Assembly (NCBI GenBank): GCA_021324415.1
Contig: JAJPJF010000149.1
Coordinates: 1 to 57,764, forward strand
DNA length: 57,764 nt
Origin: Nostocales cyanobacterium Centralia_MAG_434
Lineage (GTDB): Bacteria; Cyanobacteriota; Cyanobacteriia; Cyanobacteriales; Nostocaceae
Direction of reading: 5' to 3'
The notes beneath the pieces are model-generated. The model saw only the letters and a list, made by a program, of their open reading frames with translations. It was not told the DNA's origin and ran no database searches. The position numbers and the translations under genes are program-made. The stretch's first letter is position 1. Each line of letters opens with the position of its first letter. Shown here in pieces: positions 1 through 8,774 of the stretch.

Positions 1-1164
1 ACCCCACAAAGAAGCTTTATGGAGTCCCACTTATTTTGCTGTGTCCGTTGGGGGTGCGCCGTTAGAGATCCTAAAGGAGTACATCAGAAATCAAGAAAAG
101 CCGTCCTAGAAGGACGGGTGCGATTCGTTCGCTCTAAATGAGTAGAAATACTCAGGGACGAGTGACAGGTGATAAAACCGGGAAACCGGGACAAAGCCTG
201 ATAACTGATTGACCATAAGGGTGACTAACCTAGAAATCCTAGAGTATAGGCGAAAGAAGTCCCTTCCCGTAGGTGCAACGGTGAAAGCATCACCCCCAGG
301 TTCGCGACTAGCCATCAACGCCTGAAGCGGGGTGAAAAGGAGGTAAAGCTGATAGCCTAAGTTGGCTCCCTTCGAGCAAGAACCCATGAGTAGCATTTGC
401 GAATGATGCAATTAAACCATCGAAACTAGGAACTCCCGTAATAAGGCTGACACGGAGGAGCCAAAAGGCAAAGGATATGGGGCTAGCAGTTCCTTCCCTG
501 GCTAGCAGCACTCCCACCCGGTGGACAGCATCAACTCTAAAGGTTCAACCAATGGTCAATCGGAACGAAGTAACCTACTGTTTGCTCTTGGGTGGTCGAT
601 ACCAAGCAGGTGCTAACCGTATGCAGCAGTTAGGCGAGATTGAGTTAGAAGCGAACGCCTTGGGTAACTCTAAGGATATGCTGACGAACTCACGGTGATT
701 TGGATTGTAAAGTCACAGTAGGCAATTAATATGTCTAAAACACGTCAAGTCACAACTGAATCAAAAAAAGAAACGGATGTCTCTCCCATGAAGGACAAAC
801 CAATTCTTGTAAATCAGGATGACAAAGCGATGGTGGAATGGAGGCACATTAACTGGCATCAGCTAGAAAAATGTGTCTACAAGTTGCAGAAGAGAATTTA
901 CAGAGCCTCATTGCGTGGTGATGTCTATGCAGTTCGCAAACTCCAGAGAACGTTGATGAAGTCTTGGTCAGCAAAGTGTTTAGCGGTCAGGAGGGTCACA
1001 CAAGATAACCAGGGCAAGAAAACGGCGGGTGTGGACGGTGTTAAGTCACTGACCCCAAAGCAACGTTTCGCCTTAGTTGCCAAACTCAAACTAGGCTCAA
1101 AGGTCAAACCCACCAGGCGTGTATGGATTCCAAAACCTGGCAAGGAGGAGAAAAGACCCTTGGG

Positions 1165-1367
1165 TATACTAAATCACTATCAATTACTTCAATATTATCT
1201 TCTGACCAACCCAGTTCAATTGCTCGTTGACGCAAAGCGTATTGTAGACGAAGACTCTCCTGGTTGCTGAGTAATTGGTGTGGCGTGGACTGACGAATGT
1301 AAATTATCGCTTTGCGGTTTGTGTGGTGACGTGTCACTAGTTCGGATGTACTCATAAATGACCTCAC
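1165..1367 (-). pseudogene. Serine recombinase, N-terminal fragment
   Basis: The product begins MRSFMSTSELV and contains RKAIIYIRQSTPHQ with the following QESLRLQYAL. This is the start of a resolvase/invertase catalytic domain (beta-1 strand plus the YxRxS catalytic Ser motif, here YIRQS) of the large 'recombinase family' proteins common in cyanobacteria. Homology ends after about 65 residues, at the junction with the maturase; the rest of the frame (down to 1104) is antisense maturase. An alternative start is the internal Met at 1355. The protein cannot be functional. Confidence 0.7.
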
Positions 1368-1452
1368 TCAAGATGGTTTGAAATTCATTGATGATGGCTT
1401 GTTGCAGTTCTGGGCTGAGGCGGTCCCAGACTGCGCGGGGTTGGATTGACAT
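1216..1452 (-). CDS. Small protein of the recombinase element
   Basis: This is a 78-residue ORF starting MSIQPRAVWDRLSPELQQ. The amphipathic first ~40 residues resemble small proteins encoded immediately upstream of cyanobacterial serine recombinases. Its tail overlaps the recombinase start by about 150 bases in another frame. No function is known to me. It is probably a remnant that came with the element rather than a host gene. Confidence 0.4.
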   Translation of the reverse strand: MSIQPRAVWDRLSPELQQAIINEFQTILSEVIYEYIRTSDTSPHKPQSDNLHSSVHATPITQQPGESSSTIRFASTSN

Positions 1453-1670
1453 AAAACCTCACATTCAGTAGCTAAGGTGACTAACTCCGTCACACTTTCT
1501 AATGTGAGCTTAGTACCTAAATACGAGTGCTGAGGGGCTAGATGCGTTGCTTCTATTGGAACCCGTAAGCGCATATAGCCCCGATAAGCCACCACTACAT
1601 GACCACTGCCATTTGGTGGAGTTGACAATGACACCACTGCAAACCGTCGCCCAAACAATGGGTGCATCAC
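1368..1670 (-). CDS. Hypothetical protein of the recombinase element
   Basis: This is a 100-residue ORF starting MMHPLFGRRFAVVS. Proteins with this HPLFGRxF... opening and a VAYRGYMRLRVP segment are found just upstream of serine recombinases in other cyanobacterial elements (recalled family resemblance, function unknown). It overlaps the 1216-1452 ORF in another frame and lies wholly inside the insertion. It may be complete, but the element it belonged to is truncated. Confidence 0.4.
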   Translation of the reverse strand: MMHPLFGRRFAVVSLSTPPNGSGHVVVAYRGYMRLRVPIEATHLAPQHSYLGTKLTLESVTELVTLATECEVLCQSNPAQSGTASAQNCNKPSSMNFKPS

Positions 1671-3431
1671 GTCAGTAATTTCTATTTCCGTTAAATCTTC
1701 TAATGGGTTCTTGAGATGGGCATTAACTAATGGCTTCGTTTGACAGAATAGATCATACTATCCTGTTAAAAATACTACAAGATAAAATCCACGACAATCG
1801 CTTTATTCGACTAATCAAGGGGTTGCTGGATGCAGGGTATTTGGAAAACTGGAAATATAATGCCACCTATAGCGGGGTACCGCAGGGTGCAGTTGTAAGC
1901 CCAATACTTTCCAATCTAGTGTTAGACAAGCTGGATAAATACGTTGAACATGAACTAATACCAGCATACACACGAGGTCAACGAAGGAGTGTCTATCCAC
2001 CGTACAGAGATTTAACTAAGGCTGCGTCAAAAGCACGAAAAGCAGGAGAATTATCACAAGCGCGGAAACTGAACCAACAGGCTCAGTCGATTCCATCTCG
2101 TGACCCTAATGACCCAAACTTTCGTCGCCTTTGGTATACAAGGTATGCCGATGATTTTTTGTTGGGAGTTGTAGGCTCAAAATCTGAAGCTGTGGAAATC
2201 AAACAGAAAATTGCCACGTTTTTACGTGAAGATTTAAAACTGGAACGAGAGTGAACAAAAGACGCTCGTCACCCATGCAAGGGACGAAGCTGCTAAATTC
2301 CTGGGTTATGAAATCCACATACTACACGCCGATGATAAGCATGACCATCGTGGTCAAAGATGTATCAACGGTAGTGTGGGTCTTTTGGTTCCAAAAAGCG
2401 TAATTAAAGACCATTGTGTTAAATACATGCGCTCTGGGAAGCCTATACACCTGACGCAAAGAATCAACGATAATGCCTACAGCATAGTTAGCCAGTATCA
2501 AGCGGAATACCGAGGATTAGTCCAGTATTACCGCATGGCTTACAACCTCCACACTCTCTCCTTACTTAAACGAGTTATGGAGCTTTCCTTAGTAAAGACT
2601 CTGGCAAAGAAGTTCAAAACTACATGCCAGAAAATTTACAAACGGTATCGCACAACCATTGATACCAAAGATGGTACTTACAAAGTACTACAAATTACAA
2701 TGGAGCGCGATGACAATAAGCCTTTGATAACTCATTTTGGTGGTGTCTGTTTGCGATGGAATAAGTGGGTCAAAATAGACGATAACCTGGCTAATCATAT
2801 CTGGAACGGGCGTAGTGAAGTCGTTCAACGTCTTTTAGCTCAAAAATGTGAAATTTGTGGAGCAACGGATAATATTGAAGTCCACCATGTCCGCAAATTA
2901 GCAGATATTCAGCAAAAAGGTTGTAAGGAACGCCCTGAATGGATGCTTAAAATGTCAGCACGTAAACGTAAAACCCTGGTGGTTTGTCGTCAGTGCCATG
3001 AGAAAATCCAATACGGACGCTACGATGGTGACGCTCTCAAACGTAAAAATTACTCTTAAGCGAAGTGATACGGAAACGGTCATGCTTCGTTTGGAGGGGG
3101 GTGGTTGGAAAAGTGCCAATATTTGGTAACTCGCTGGCTACCTACCCTACTTCAAGCACGGTTTTGAAGACGAGTCGCTCTGGTGACGGAGCGACTTAGT
3201 TTAATGGCTTGTATCCCATTCTTATGGTCAGGGACTGTATTTACGCAGCATGACAGAAGGTCTTACCCGTCTGTTGTGCGTCTTTGTGATAGAGAAGAGC
3301 TTCTGCCAAGGTAAAAACTGGCGTCTCTAGGCTAAAATTTTGAGTTATCAAAGCGCTATATTTTCTATAATGCTTTCTAGAAAATTCTAGAGATTCTTCT
3401 CATAATTGTGTATCATAAAATACTTTTTCTC

Positions 3432-3461
3432 TTGAAAAAATTATTGTTTATCTTGTATAAT
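3432..3461 (+). promoter_or_regulatory. Sigma-70 type promoter for the BMP lipoprotein gene
   Basis: TTGAAA (3432-3437) and a perfect TATAAT (3456-3461) are separated by 18 bp in an AT-rich stretch 87 bases before the start codon at 3548. A 6-bp inverted repeat, CTAGTG-gcaaa-CACTAG (3495-3511), lies in the leader and could be an operator or a small hairpin. Motif match only. Confidence 0.5.
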
Positions 3462-3547
3462 ATATATCGCTTTATATCTCAATTTTTAGACCAACTAGTG
3501 GCAAACACTAGAAAAAATTTTTGGCCGAGTACAACCAATAAGTACAT

Positions 3548-4687
3548 ATGGAGCGTCGTAAGTTTCTAAAGTATGCCACTTTAGCAGGAGGAGGGTTTAC
3601 CTTCGCAGGCTGTACTCCGCGGAAATCTAATCCACAGAGTGAGGTGTCTGTAGTAGCATTGCCTATAGTAGCAGATGAACCTCTTAAAGTGGGATTTGTT
3701 TATGTGGGATCTGCAGTTGATTTAGGGTGGACTCATGCCCATGACTTAGGCCGCAGAGAGATGGAGGCAAATCTTCAGAGTAAGGTAAAAACAACTTTTA
3801 TAGAAAACGTCAATGAAGGAGCTGATGCTGAGAGAGTGATGCGCCAACTAGCATCAGACGGCAACAAATTGATTTTTGCAACTGCTCGTGGCTATATGAA
3901 CTCAACCTTGAAAGTGGCAAAAGAGTTTCCTAATACTTTGTTTGAACAATGTGGAGGCTATAAACGTGCTCCCAATGTTGGCACTTACCTAGGACGTTTT
4001 GAAGAACCACGGTACTTAACTGGTATGATTGCCGGCAAGATGACGAAGTCCAATGTGATTGGTTTTATTGGCTCACATCCTATTCCTGAAGTTATTCGAG
4101 GGATAGGTGCGTTTACGCAAGGACTGCGAGTCACAAATCCTAAGGCAAAGGTCAAAGTGGTTTGGGTGCATACCTGGTTTGATCCATCAAAAGAGAAAGA
4201 TGCTGCTCAAACTTTGGTAAGTGTAGGTGCAGATGTGCTGACGCAATACACTGACTCGGCTGCTGCAATTCAATTGGCGGAAGAAAAAGGTATTTATGCT
4301 TTTGGTAACAACACTGATATGAGCCAGTTTGGACCAAAAGCACACTTAACATCATCTATTAGTGAGTGGGGCAAGTTTTATACAGATAAAGCTCTAGCGG
4401 TTATAAATAATACATGGGTATCTGACAATGTTTGGGATGGTATTGCCCAAGAAATGGTGAATATTTCTCCTTTAAATTCAGCAATTCCTCAAGATGTTCA
4501 GCAGCTTGTGATCTCAAGACGAGACGAATTTATTCAAGGGACCGCACATCCCTTTGATGGTCCGATAAAAGACCAAAAAGGTGTGGTACGAGTACCCAAT
4601 GGTAAGGTATTGAATGATCGGGGACAGCTAACTATGAATTGGTATGTTGAGGGTATTGAGGGTTCAATCCCGAAGAGGCATTCTTAG
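3548..4687 (+). CDS. BMP-family substrate-binding lipoprotein
   Basis: The 379-residue product belongs to the BMP/PnrA/Med family of periplasmic binding proteins, which usually feed nucleosides or related compounds to an ABC importer. It has a twin-arginine-like N-terminus (ERRKFLKYATL) followed by a lipobox ending at Cys22 (TFAGC), so it should be exported and lipid-anchored. The family core is visible: KVGFVYVGSAVDLGWTHAHD, then ENVNEGADAERVMRQL, and IGFIGSHPIPEVIRGIGAF. No ABC permease or ATPase gene lies next to it, so it is an orphan binding protein here. Substrate unknown. The start is ATG at 3548; the promoter at 3432-3461 fits it. Confidence 0.85.
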   Translation: MERRKFLKYATLAGGGFTFAGCTPRKSNPQSEVSVVALPIVADEPLKVGFVYVGSAVDLGWTHAHDLGRREMEANLQSKVKTTFIENVNEGADAERVMRQLASDGNKLIFATARGYMNSTLKVAKEFPNTLFEQCGGYKRAPNVGTYLGRFEEPRYLTGMIAGKMTKSNVIGFIGSHPIPEVIRGIGAFTQGLRVTNPKAKVKVVWVHTWFDPSKEKDAAQTLVSVGADVLTQYTDSAAAIQLAEEKGIYAFGNNTDMSQFGPKAHLTSSISEWGKFYTDKALAVINNTWVSDNVWDGIAQEMVNISPLNSAIPQDVQQLVISRRDEFIQGTAHPFDGPIKDQKGVVRVPNGKVLNDRGQLTMNWYVEGIEGSIPKRHS

Positions 4688-4914
4688 TTAAGGTTGATTG
4701 TTGCTCGAAGGATTTTTTGTTTCAGTCCAACATAGGACAACTACCACGCTTTTAACCTGAGTTATACCTACCTGCTTAATGCTGAGGAAAGATGAAGATC
4801 AGCTTAAGTTGACTTAGAGTTACCTGAGATAACACAAAAGCCTTTGGGCGATCGCTCTTAATTTTATGCGTGATGAAGGGCAAACTCCAAAGGTTTATAT
4901 TCAGGGGACATGTT

Positions 4915-5988
4915 GTGGATATTAATAGACGAAATTTCCTCAAGACAGCTTCAATTTCAGGTTTAGCTGCTGGGTTAACAGCTTCTGAAGGTCTTTTCAA
5001 GCAAGTTCAAGCAGCAGATCAATTTACTCAGTCTGAAGGCGAGTTATCGACCATTTTAGCCGCAAAGCCAGATGAGACTAGATCGGGCGATATGATCTAC
5101 CGGACACTAGGGCGTACAAAAGAAAAAGTCTCTATCGTTGGCGTGGGTGGTCACCACATTGGAAGGCAAAAAGATGAGCAGGAAAGCATCAATATCATTC
5201 GTAGTGCGATCGACCATGGCATTACCTTCATGGACAATAGCTGGGATTACCACAATGGAGGTAGCGAAATTCGTATGGGCAAAGCACTCAAAGATGGCTA
5301 TCGCCAAAAGGTTTTCCTCATGACCAAAATTGATGGTCGCACAAAGGAATCTGCTGCCCAACAGATTAATGAATCTCTCCAGCGTCTACAAACAGACCAT
5401 GTAGATCTGATGCAATTCCATGAAGTCATTCGCCTAGATGACCCAGATCGCATCTTTGCTCAAGGTGGTGCACTAGAAGCCATGCTAGAAGCCCAAAAGG
5501 CAGGTAAGGTTCGCTATATCGGCTTCACAGGACACAAAGATCCCTTAGTTCACCTGAGAATGTTAGAGGTCGCAGCCGCCAATAATTTTCATTTCGACAC
5601 AGCACAAATGCCACTGAATGTAATGGACGCTCATTTTAGGAGCTTTACCCATACAGTTGTGCCCAAGTTAGTTAAAAATAACATTGGTGTGCTAGGTATG
5701 AAGTCAATGGGTGATCAGATTATTCTCAAGAGTAATACTGTGACACCAATTGAATGTCTCCACTACGCAATGAACCTGCCAACCTCAACAGTCATCACAG
5801 GCATTGACAGCATGCAAATCTTGAACCAAGCACTCGAGGCGGTGCGTACTTTTAAGCCAATGAGTAAAGAACAAGTGACAGCTTTGCTGAATCGAACCGC
5901 CAGTGTTGCTGCTAAAGGTCAGTACGAACGATTTAAGATCAGTGACCAATTTGATAGTACTGCTAAACACCCAGAGTGGCTTGGATAA
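4915..5988 (+). CDS. Tat-exported aldo/keto reductase
   Basis: This is an NAD(P)H-dependent aldo/keto reductase-fold protein of about 357 residues. The N-terminus MDINRRNFLKTASISG is a Tat signal with the RRxFLK motif, followed by a hydrophobic stretch and AxA-like VQAAD. The catalytic tetrad can be followed: Asp in FMDNSWDY, Tyr in the same motif, Lys in LMTKID and His in MQFHEV. The GTG start at 4915 is preferred because AGGGG lies 6 bases upstream and it gives a standard Tat peptide; a GTG at 4870 would add 15 residues. Export suggests a periplasmic job, with an unknown substrate. It stands alone, and a 490-base gap follows. Confidence 0.85.
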   Translation: MDINRRNFLKTASISGLAAGLTASEGLFKQVQAADQFTQSEGELSTILAAKPDETRSGDMIYRTLGRTKEKVSIVGVGGHHIGRQKDEQESINIIRSAIDHGITFMDNSWDYHNGGSEIRMGKALKDGYRQKVFLMTKIDGRTKESAAQQINESLQRLQTDHVDLMQFHEVIRLDDPDRIFAQGGALEAMLEAQKAGKVRYIGFTGHKDPLVHLRMLEVAAANNFHFDTAQMPLNVMDAHFRSFTHTVVPKLVKNNIGVLGMKSMGDQIILKSNTVTPIECLHYAMNLPTSTVITGIDSMQILNQALEAVRTFKPMSKEQVTALLNRTASVAAKGQYERFKISDQFDSTAKHPEWLG

Positions 5989-6482
5989 ATTTAGCTCAGC
6001 GAAACTCCACGACATCCTGTTTAATAATAACTTCGTAATGATAAAATTAATACAAGTAACTATTACGGATTTTGCTCGAGTAGTAACAACAAGACAAATG
6101 TGTTAACCCCAGGAATTTTGGTATTATTTTATTCTAGTAAAATTCGTGTATTTCCGTGATAACCGCTTGTGACAGTTGTAGTGGCGGAAGGTATGTTAAA
6201 TCACTATGAGTAATTTACTGCTAGGCTAATCAAGAAGCATGTACTAGAAGAAAGGCAGAAGGCAAAGGTTGTAGATCAGTCCTCTGTCTTCGTTTTTACT
6301 TCCCTTTGGGGGATGAAAAGCATCAGGAACATTTACTAAAAACGTTCTTCCCTTTCCCGGAAAGAGCGCACAAATATCCTTTGCCTTCCTAACAACAGAC
6401 TTATGTGATGTATGCGTATACATACCATCAATGAAAGTGTTTTCTTGCTTCAAGACAGTTTCCAGATTCAAGAGATTTCACA
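5989..6482. other. Intergenic region with a near-palindrome
   Basis: No gene was recognised here. A near-palindrome, GTATGCGTATACATAC (6410-6425), lies 58 bases before the glycosyltransferase start and could be an operator. The short reading frames in this stretch have no family resemblance or ribosome site. Confidence 0.4.
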
Positions 6483-7685
6483 ATGATGGACAGTTTGAAA
6501 TTTGTTTCCTTAAGCTATCAGGGCTTAAGTATGATCCCTTTTCTTCTATTTTGCTTATGTCTGTCAGCCTGCTGTTTTTACTGCTATGCAATTTATGCAG
6601 CAAGCACTTTCTTTCGTCGTTCCCATCTCATTGCTCAAGATAAAGATATACATCCGTTACTAAGCATCTTGAAACCGATCTGTGGGCGCGATCGCGAGGC
6701 TTACAAAAATCTTGCCTCTTTCTGCCAGCAGGACTATCCAGAGTACCAGATTATATTTGCAGTACGTAATAGACAAGACCCAGGTCTAGAAGTTGTGCAG
6801 CAAATTATCCACGATTTCCCAAATTTAGAGATTCAGTTGGTTGTCAGCGAAAATACAATTGGTACAAACCTGAAAGTAAGTAATTTGGCAAATGCTGCCG
6901 CTTTTGCCAAGCACGAAATTTTGGTTATTGCCGATAGTGACATCCGAGTTGGGAGAGATTATCTGCGGCGAATCGTTCAACCACTACAAGACACAAATGT
7001 TGGTGTTGTGACTTGTCCATATCGTTCTCTAGCAAAAGGGTATGCAACAACTATTGAGGCTCTTGGAAGCGCCACTGAGTTTCATGCAGGAGTTTTTGTG
7101 GGCAGACACCTCGAGGGGATAAAGTTTGCTCTTGGTTCAACCATTGTCATCCGTAAACAGGTACTACAGGTCATTGGAGGATTTCCAGCGATCGCTAATT
7201 ATCTTGAAGATGACTTTCAACTGGGCTACCTACCAACAAAATTTGGCTATAAAGTTGTACTCTCAGACTATGTGGTTGAACATGTTCTGACAACTAGCAC
7301 CCTTTCGGATTCCATACAACGCCAGATTCGCTGGGCACGAGGTACACGAGTTTCTCGTCCTTTGGGCTATATAGGACTTATCTTTACTCATGGCACTGCC
7401 ACAAGTTTGTTATTTCTGATTGCCACAGGTGGTTCGTGGTTAGGCTGGGCTGGGCTGGGACTCACCTGGAGTACAAGGTTATTTATGGCATGGATCATTG
7501 GAGTCCATCACCTTCAAGACCCAGCTACAAAAAAGTTTTTCTGGCTTGTTCCTCTACGTGATTTAATCGGCTTTGCCCTATGGTGCTATGGTTCTGTTGG
7601 CAGATCCATCAAATGGCGTGGCCAAAAACTGCAGCTGACAAAAAACGGTCAGTTGTTGCTACTCAAAACTAACCTTCCCTATTAA
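6483..7685 (+). CDS. HpnI/ceramide-glucosyltransferase-like GT2 glycosyltransferase
   Basis: This is a membrane-bound family 2 glycosyltransferase of 400 residues. A membrane segment (about residues 17-42) precedes a GT-A domain with LKPICGRD, the DSD motif (VIADSDIRV), EDDFQLG and RQIRWARGTR, which is the D, DxD, ED, (Q/R)xxRW set of processive and lipid-modifying GT2 enzymes. Two or three C-terminal membrane segments follow. This arrangement fits hopanoid-associated HpnI or ceramide glucosyltransferase-like enzymes; the real acceptor is unknown and no hopanoid genes are adjacent. The Met at 6531 (MIPFLLF, with AGGG upstream) is an equally good start and would begin directly in the first membrane helix. 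Confidence 0.8.
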   Translation: MMDSLKFVSLSYQGLSMIPFLLFCLCLSACCFYCYAIYAASTFFRRSHLIAQDKDIHPLLSILKPICGRDREAYKNLASFCQQDYPEYQIIFAVRNRQDPGLEVVQQIIHDFPNLEIQLVVSENTIGTNLKVSNLANAAAFAKHEILVIADSDIRVGRDYLRRIVQPLQDTNVGVVTCPYRSLAKGYATTIEALGSATEFHAGVFVGRHLEGIKFALGSTIVIRKQVLQVIGGFPAIANYLEDDFQLGYLPTKFGYKVVLSDYVVEHVLTTSTLSDSIQRQIRWARGTRVSRPLGYIGLIFTHGTATSLLFLIATGGSWLGWAGLGLTWSTRLFMAWIIGVHHLQDPATKKFFWLVPLRDLIGFALWCYGSVGRSIKWRGQKLQLTKNGQLLLLKTNLPY

Positions 7686-7856
7686 CCAATTTAAAGGGCA
7701 TGGGCGCATCCCTATGCCCACTCCTGTTGCAGTTCAGTCAAATAATTCGTAGTTAGATTACAAAACTGTAATTGAGACAATGGTAATTTGTCATTTTGAT
7801 TGATTTTAATCAAACCATAAACCCATTGCCCATTCAATTTAAGGAGGATGCTAGTT

Positions 7857-8774
7857 ATGACTATGACTAGGCGGCACCAATTTCTGCGCCAAGTATATAA
7901 AGTGATCATGAAACGCTCCTTTTTTATTTTACTCACTGCTTGGGCAGCTACTATAACTGTCTGGGTAAGCACAATGCTTACCCATTCGATTTCTTCTTCG
8001 TCAACACTATCAACCACCCCTGGAATCAAAACTGCACAGTGGGGAAGCAATGTCACAATCAGCTATACGGACAGTTCTTTTACCTTTGTCTCTGATGGAA
8101 TTCCAAACCATGCACGCCAAGCAGAGTATATTGTGCCAAAAGATGGGGTCATCATTCCCACTCCTGACACCGCCCACACGGTAGCAGATCCGACAGTTGC
8201 TCAAAACTACAGCTTTTCTATCCCACTGCTACCCATGAAAAGTGCCGCCCCCACCCCAACCAACTTAGGGGCCATTGGGGTAATGATTTCCGGCGCAGTG
8301 CTGTACAACCCCTACGAGGCTGATAACAAGACGATTGCAAAACTCAGCAATTTCACTGTGAAAAATGCCAATGGCCGGGAAGTTTCCTTCCTTGATAGTT
8401 GCAATGGACACCCCACGCCGATAGGGCAGTATCACTACCATGCTTTACCCACATGTATCACTAGTGTGGTAGACGGTCAAAGCAGTCCTTCACACATCAT
8501 TGGCGTGGCTTTCGATGGTTTCCCGATTTACGGTGACCGGGCAATGGACGGTAGCAAGATCACAGCAAGCCAGCTTGATTTCTGTAACGGGATCACCAGC
8601 GCTACACCTGAATTTCCGAATGGCATTTATCATTATGTGTTGCTTGATACAAAAGACTCGACTTCGTCAATTCGCTGCTTCACTGGCAAAGTGAGTACAA
8701 ACCTAGTCAGCTTTATCAAGAAGACCAAGATGCCAGGGATGATGTCCATGCAACATACCTCTAACCATGTGTAG
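7857..8774 (+). CDS. YHYH domain protein, exported
   Basis: The product is about 305 residues. A basic N-terminus and hydrophobic segment (SFFILLTAWAATITVWVS) suggest secretion or anchoring. The body has the YHYH-family landmarks GQYHYHALPTCI, IIGVAFDGFPIYGD and NGIYHYVLLD. The family is secreted and its function is not established; the conserved His/Tyr suggest metal binding. The ATG at 7857 is chosen because AAGGAGG (7841-7847) sits 9 bases before it, while the ATG at 7848 would touch the ribosome site. The last 14 bases overlap the end of the convergent deacetylase gene. Confidence 0.85.
   Translation: MTMTRRHQFLRQVYKVIMKRSFFILLTAWAATITVWVSTMLTHSISSSSTLSTTPGIKTAQWGSNVTISYTDSSFTFVSDGIPNHARQAEYIVPKDGVIIPTPDTAHTVADPTVAQNYSFSIPLLPMKSAAPTPTNLGAIGVMISGAVLYNPYEADNKTIAKLSNFTVKNANGREVSFLDSCNGHPTPIGQYHYHALPTCITSVVDGQSSPSHIIGVAFDGFPIYGDRAMDGSKITASQLDFCNGITSATPEFPNGIYHYVLLDTKDSTSSIRCFTGKVSTNLVSFIKKTKMPGMMSMQHTSNHV

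Larger units (their letters stand above)
1165..1735 (-). mobile_element. Fragment of a serine-recombinase element inside the intron maturase
   Basis: This stretch interrupts the maturase and reads on the opposite strand. It carries, in order, two small ORFs and the first part of a serine recombinase, an arrangement often seen together in cyanobacterial genomes. The recombinase stops abruptly where maturase sequence resumes at about 1165, so only the 5' end of the element is left. The boundaries are approximate because they are set by loss of homology on each side. Confidence 0.65.
731..3059 (+). pseudogene. Group II intron reverse transcriptase/maturase, broken in two places
   Basis: The protein would bind and reverse-transcribe its own intron. 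The N-terminal part (731 to about 1165) matches RT motif 0/1, ending in RVWIPKPGKEEKRPLGI. The frame then runs into foreign DNA. RT homology resumes near 1735 with FDRIDH and continues through GVPQGAVVSPILSN and the catalytic YADD (about 2149). Near 2246-2254 one extra base shifts the frame: ELRE-stop is read where the family has EL(S/N)EQKTLVTHA, which continues in the next frame. The remaining part (to 3059) has the maturase X region and an HNH nuclease (CEIC, HH, CRQCH). About 60 residues of RT domain between motifs 1 and 3 are missing at the insertion. Non-functional as it stands. Confidence 0.85.
54..3205 (+). mobile_element. Group II intron, degenerate copy
   Basis: The 5' end is placed at GTGCGCC (54), matching the GUGYG start of group II introns. 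About 670 bases of structured, non-coding ribozyme sequence follow before the maturase reading frame at 731. After the maturase stop (3059), the tract 3060-3205 holds the probable 3' RNA domains, including an 8-bp perfect hairpin, agtcgctc/gagcgact, near 3174-3197 that fits domain VI. The 3' end is put after ttaat (3205) by analogy with other cyanobacterial introns. Both ends are inferred from motifs; a clean domain V was not resolved by eye. The maturase is broken, so this copy should not move or splice without help from another copy. Confidence 0.7.

Noticed and set aside
106-698. Short open frames on both strands before the maturase
   Set aside because: This stretch is the structured RNA part of the group II intron; the frames have no ribosome sites and no family resemblance.
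4655-4690. tRNA-like ggttcaatccc string
   Set aside because: It lies within the BMP lipoprotein gene and no cloverleaf can be drawn around it.
6244-6643. Frames overlapping the start of the glycosyltransferase
   Set aside because: They are out of frame with the clear GT2 protein and show no motif.
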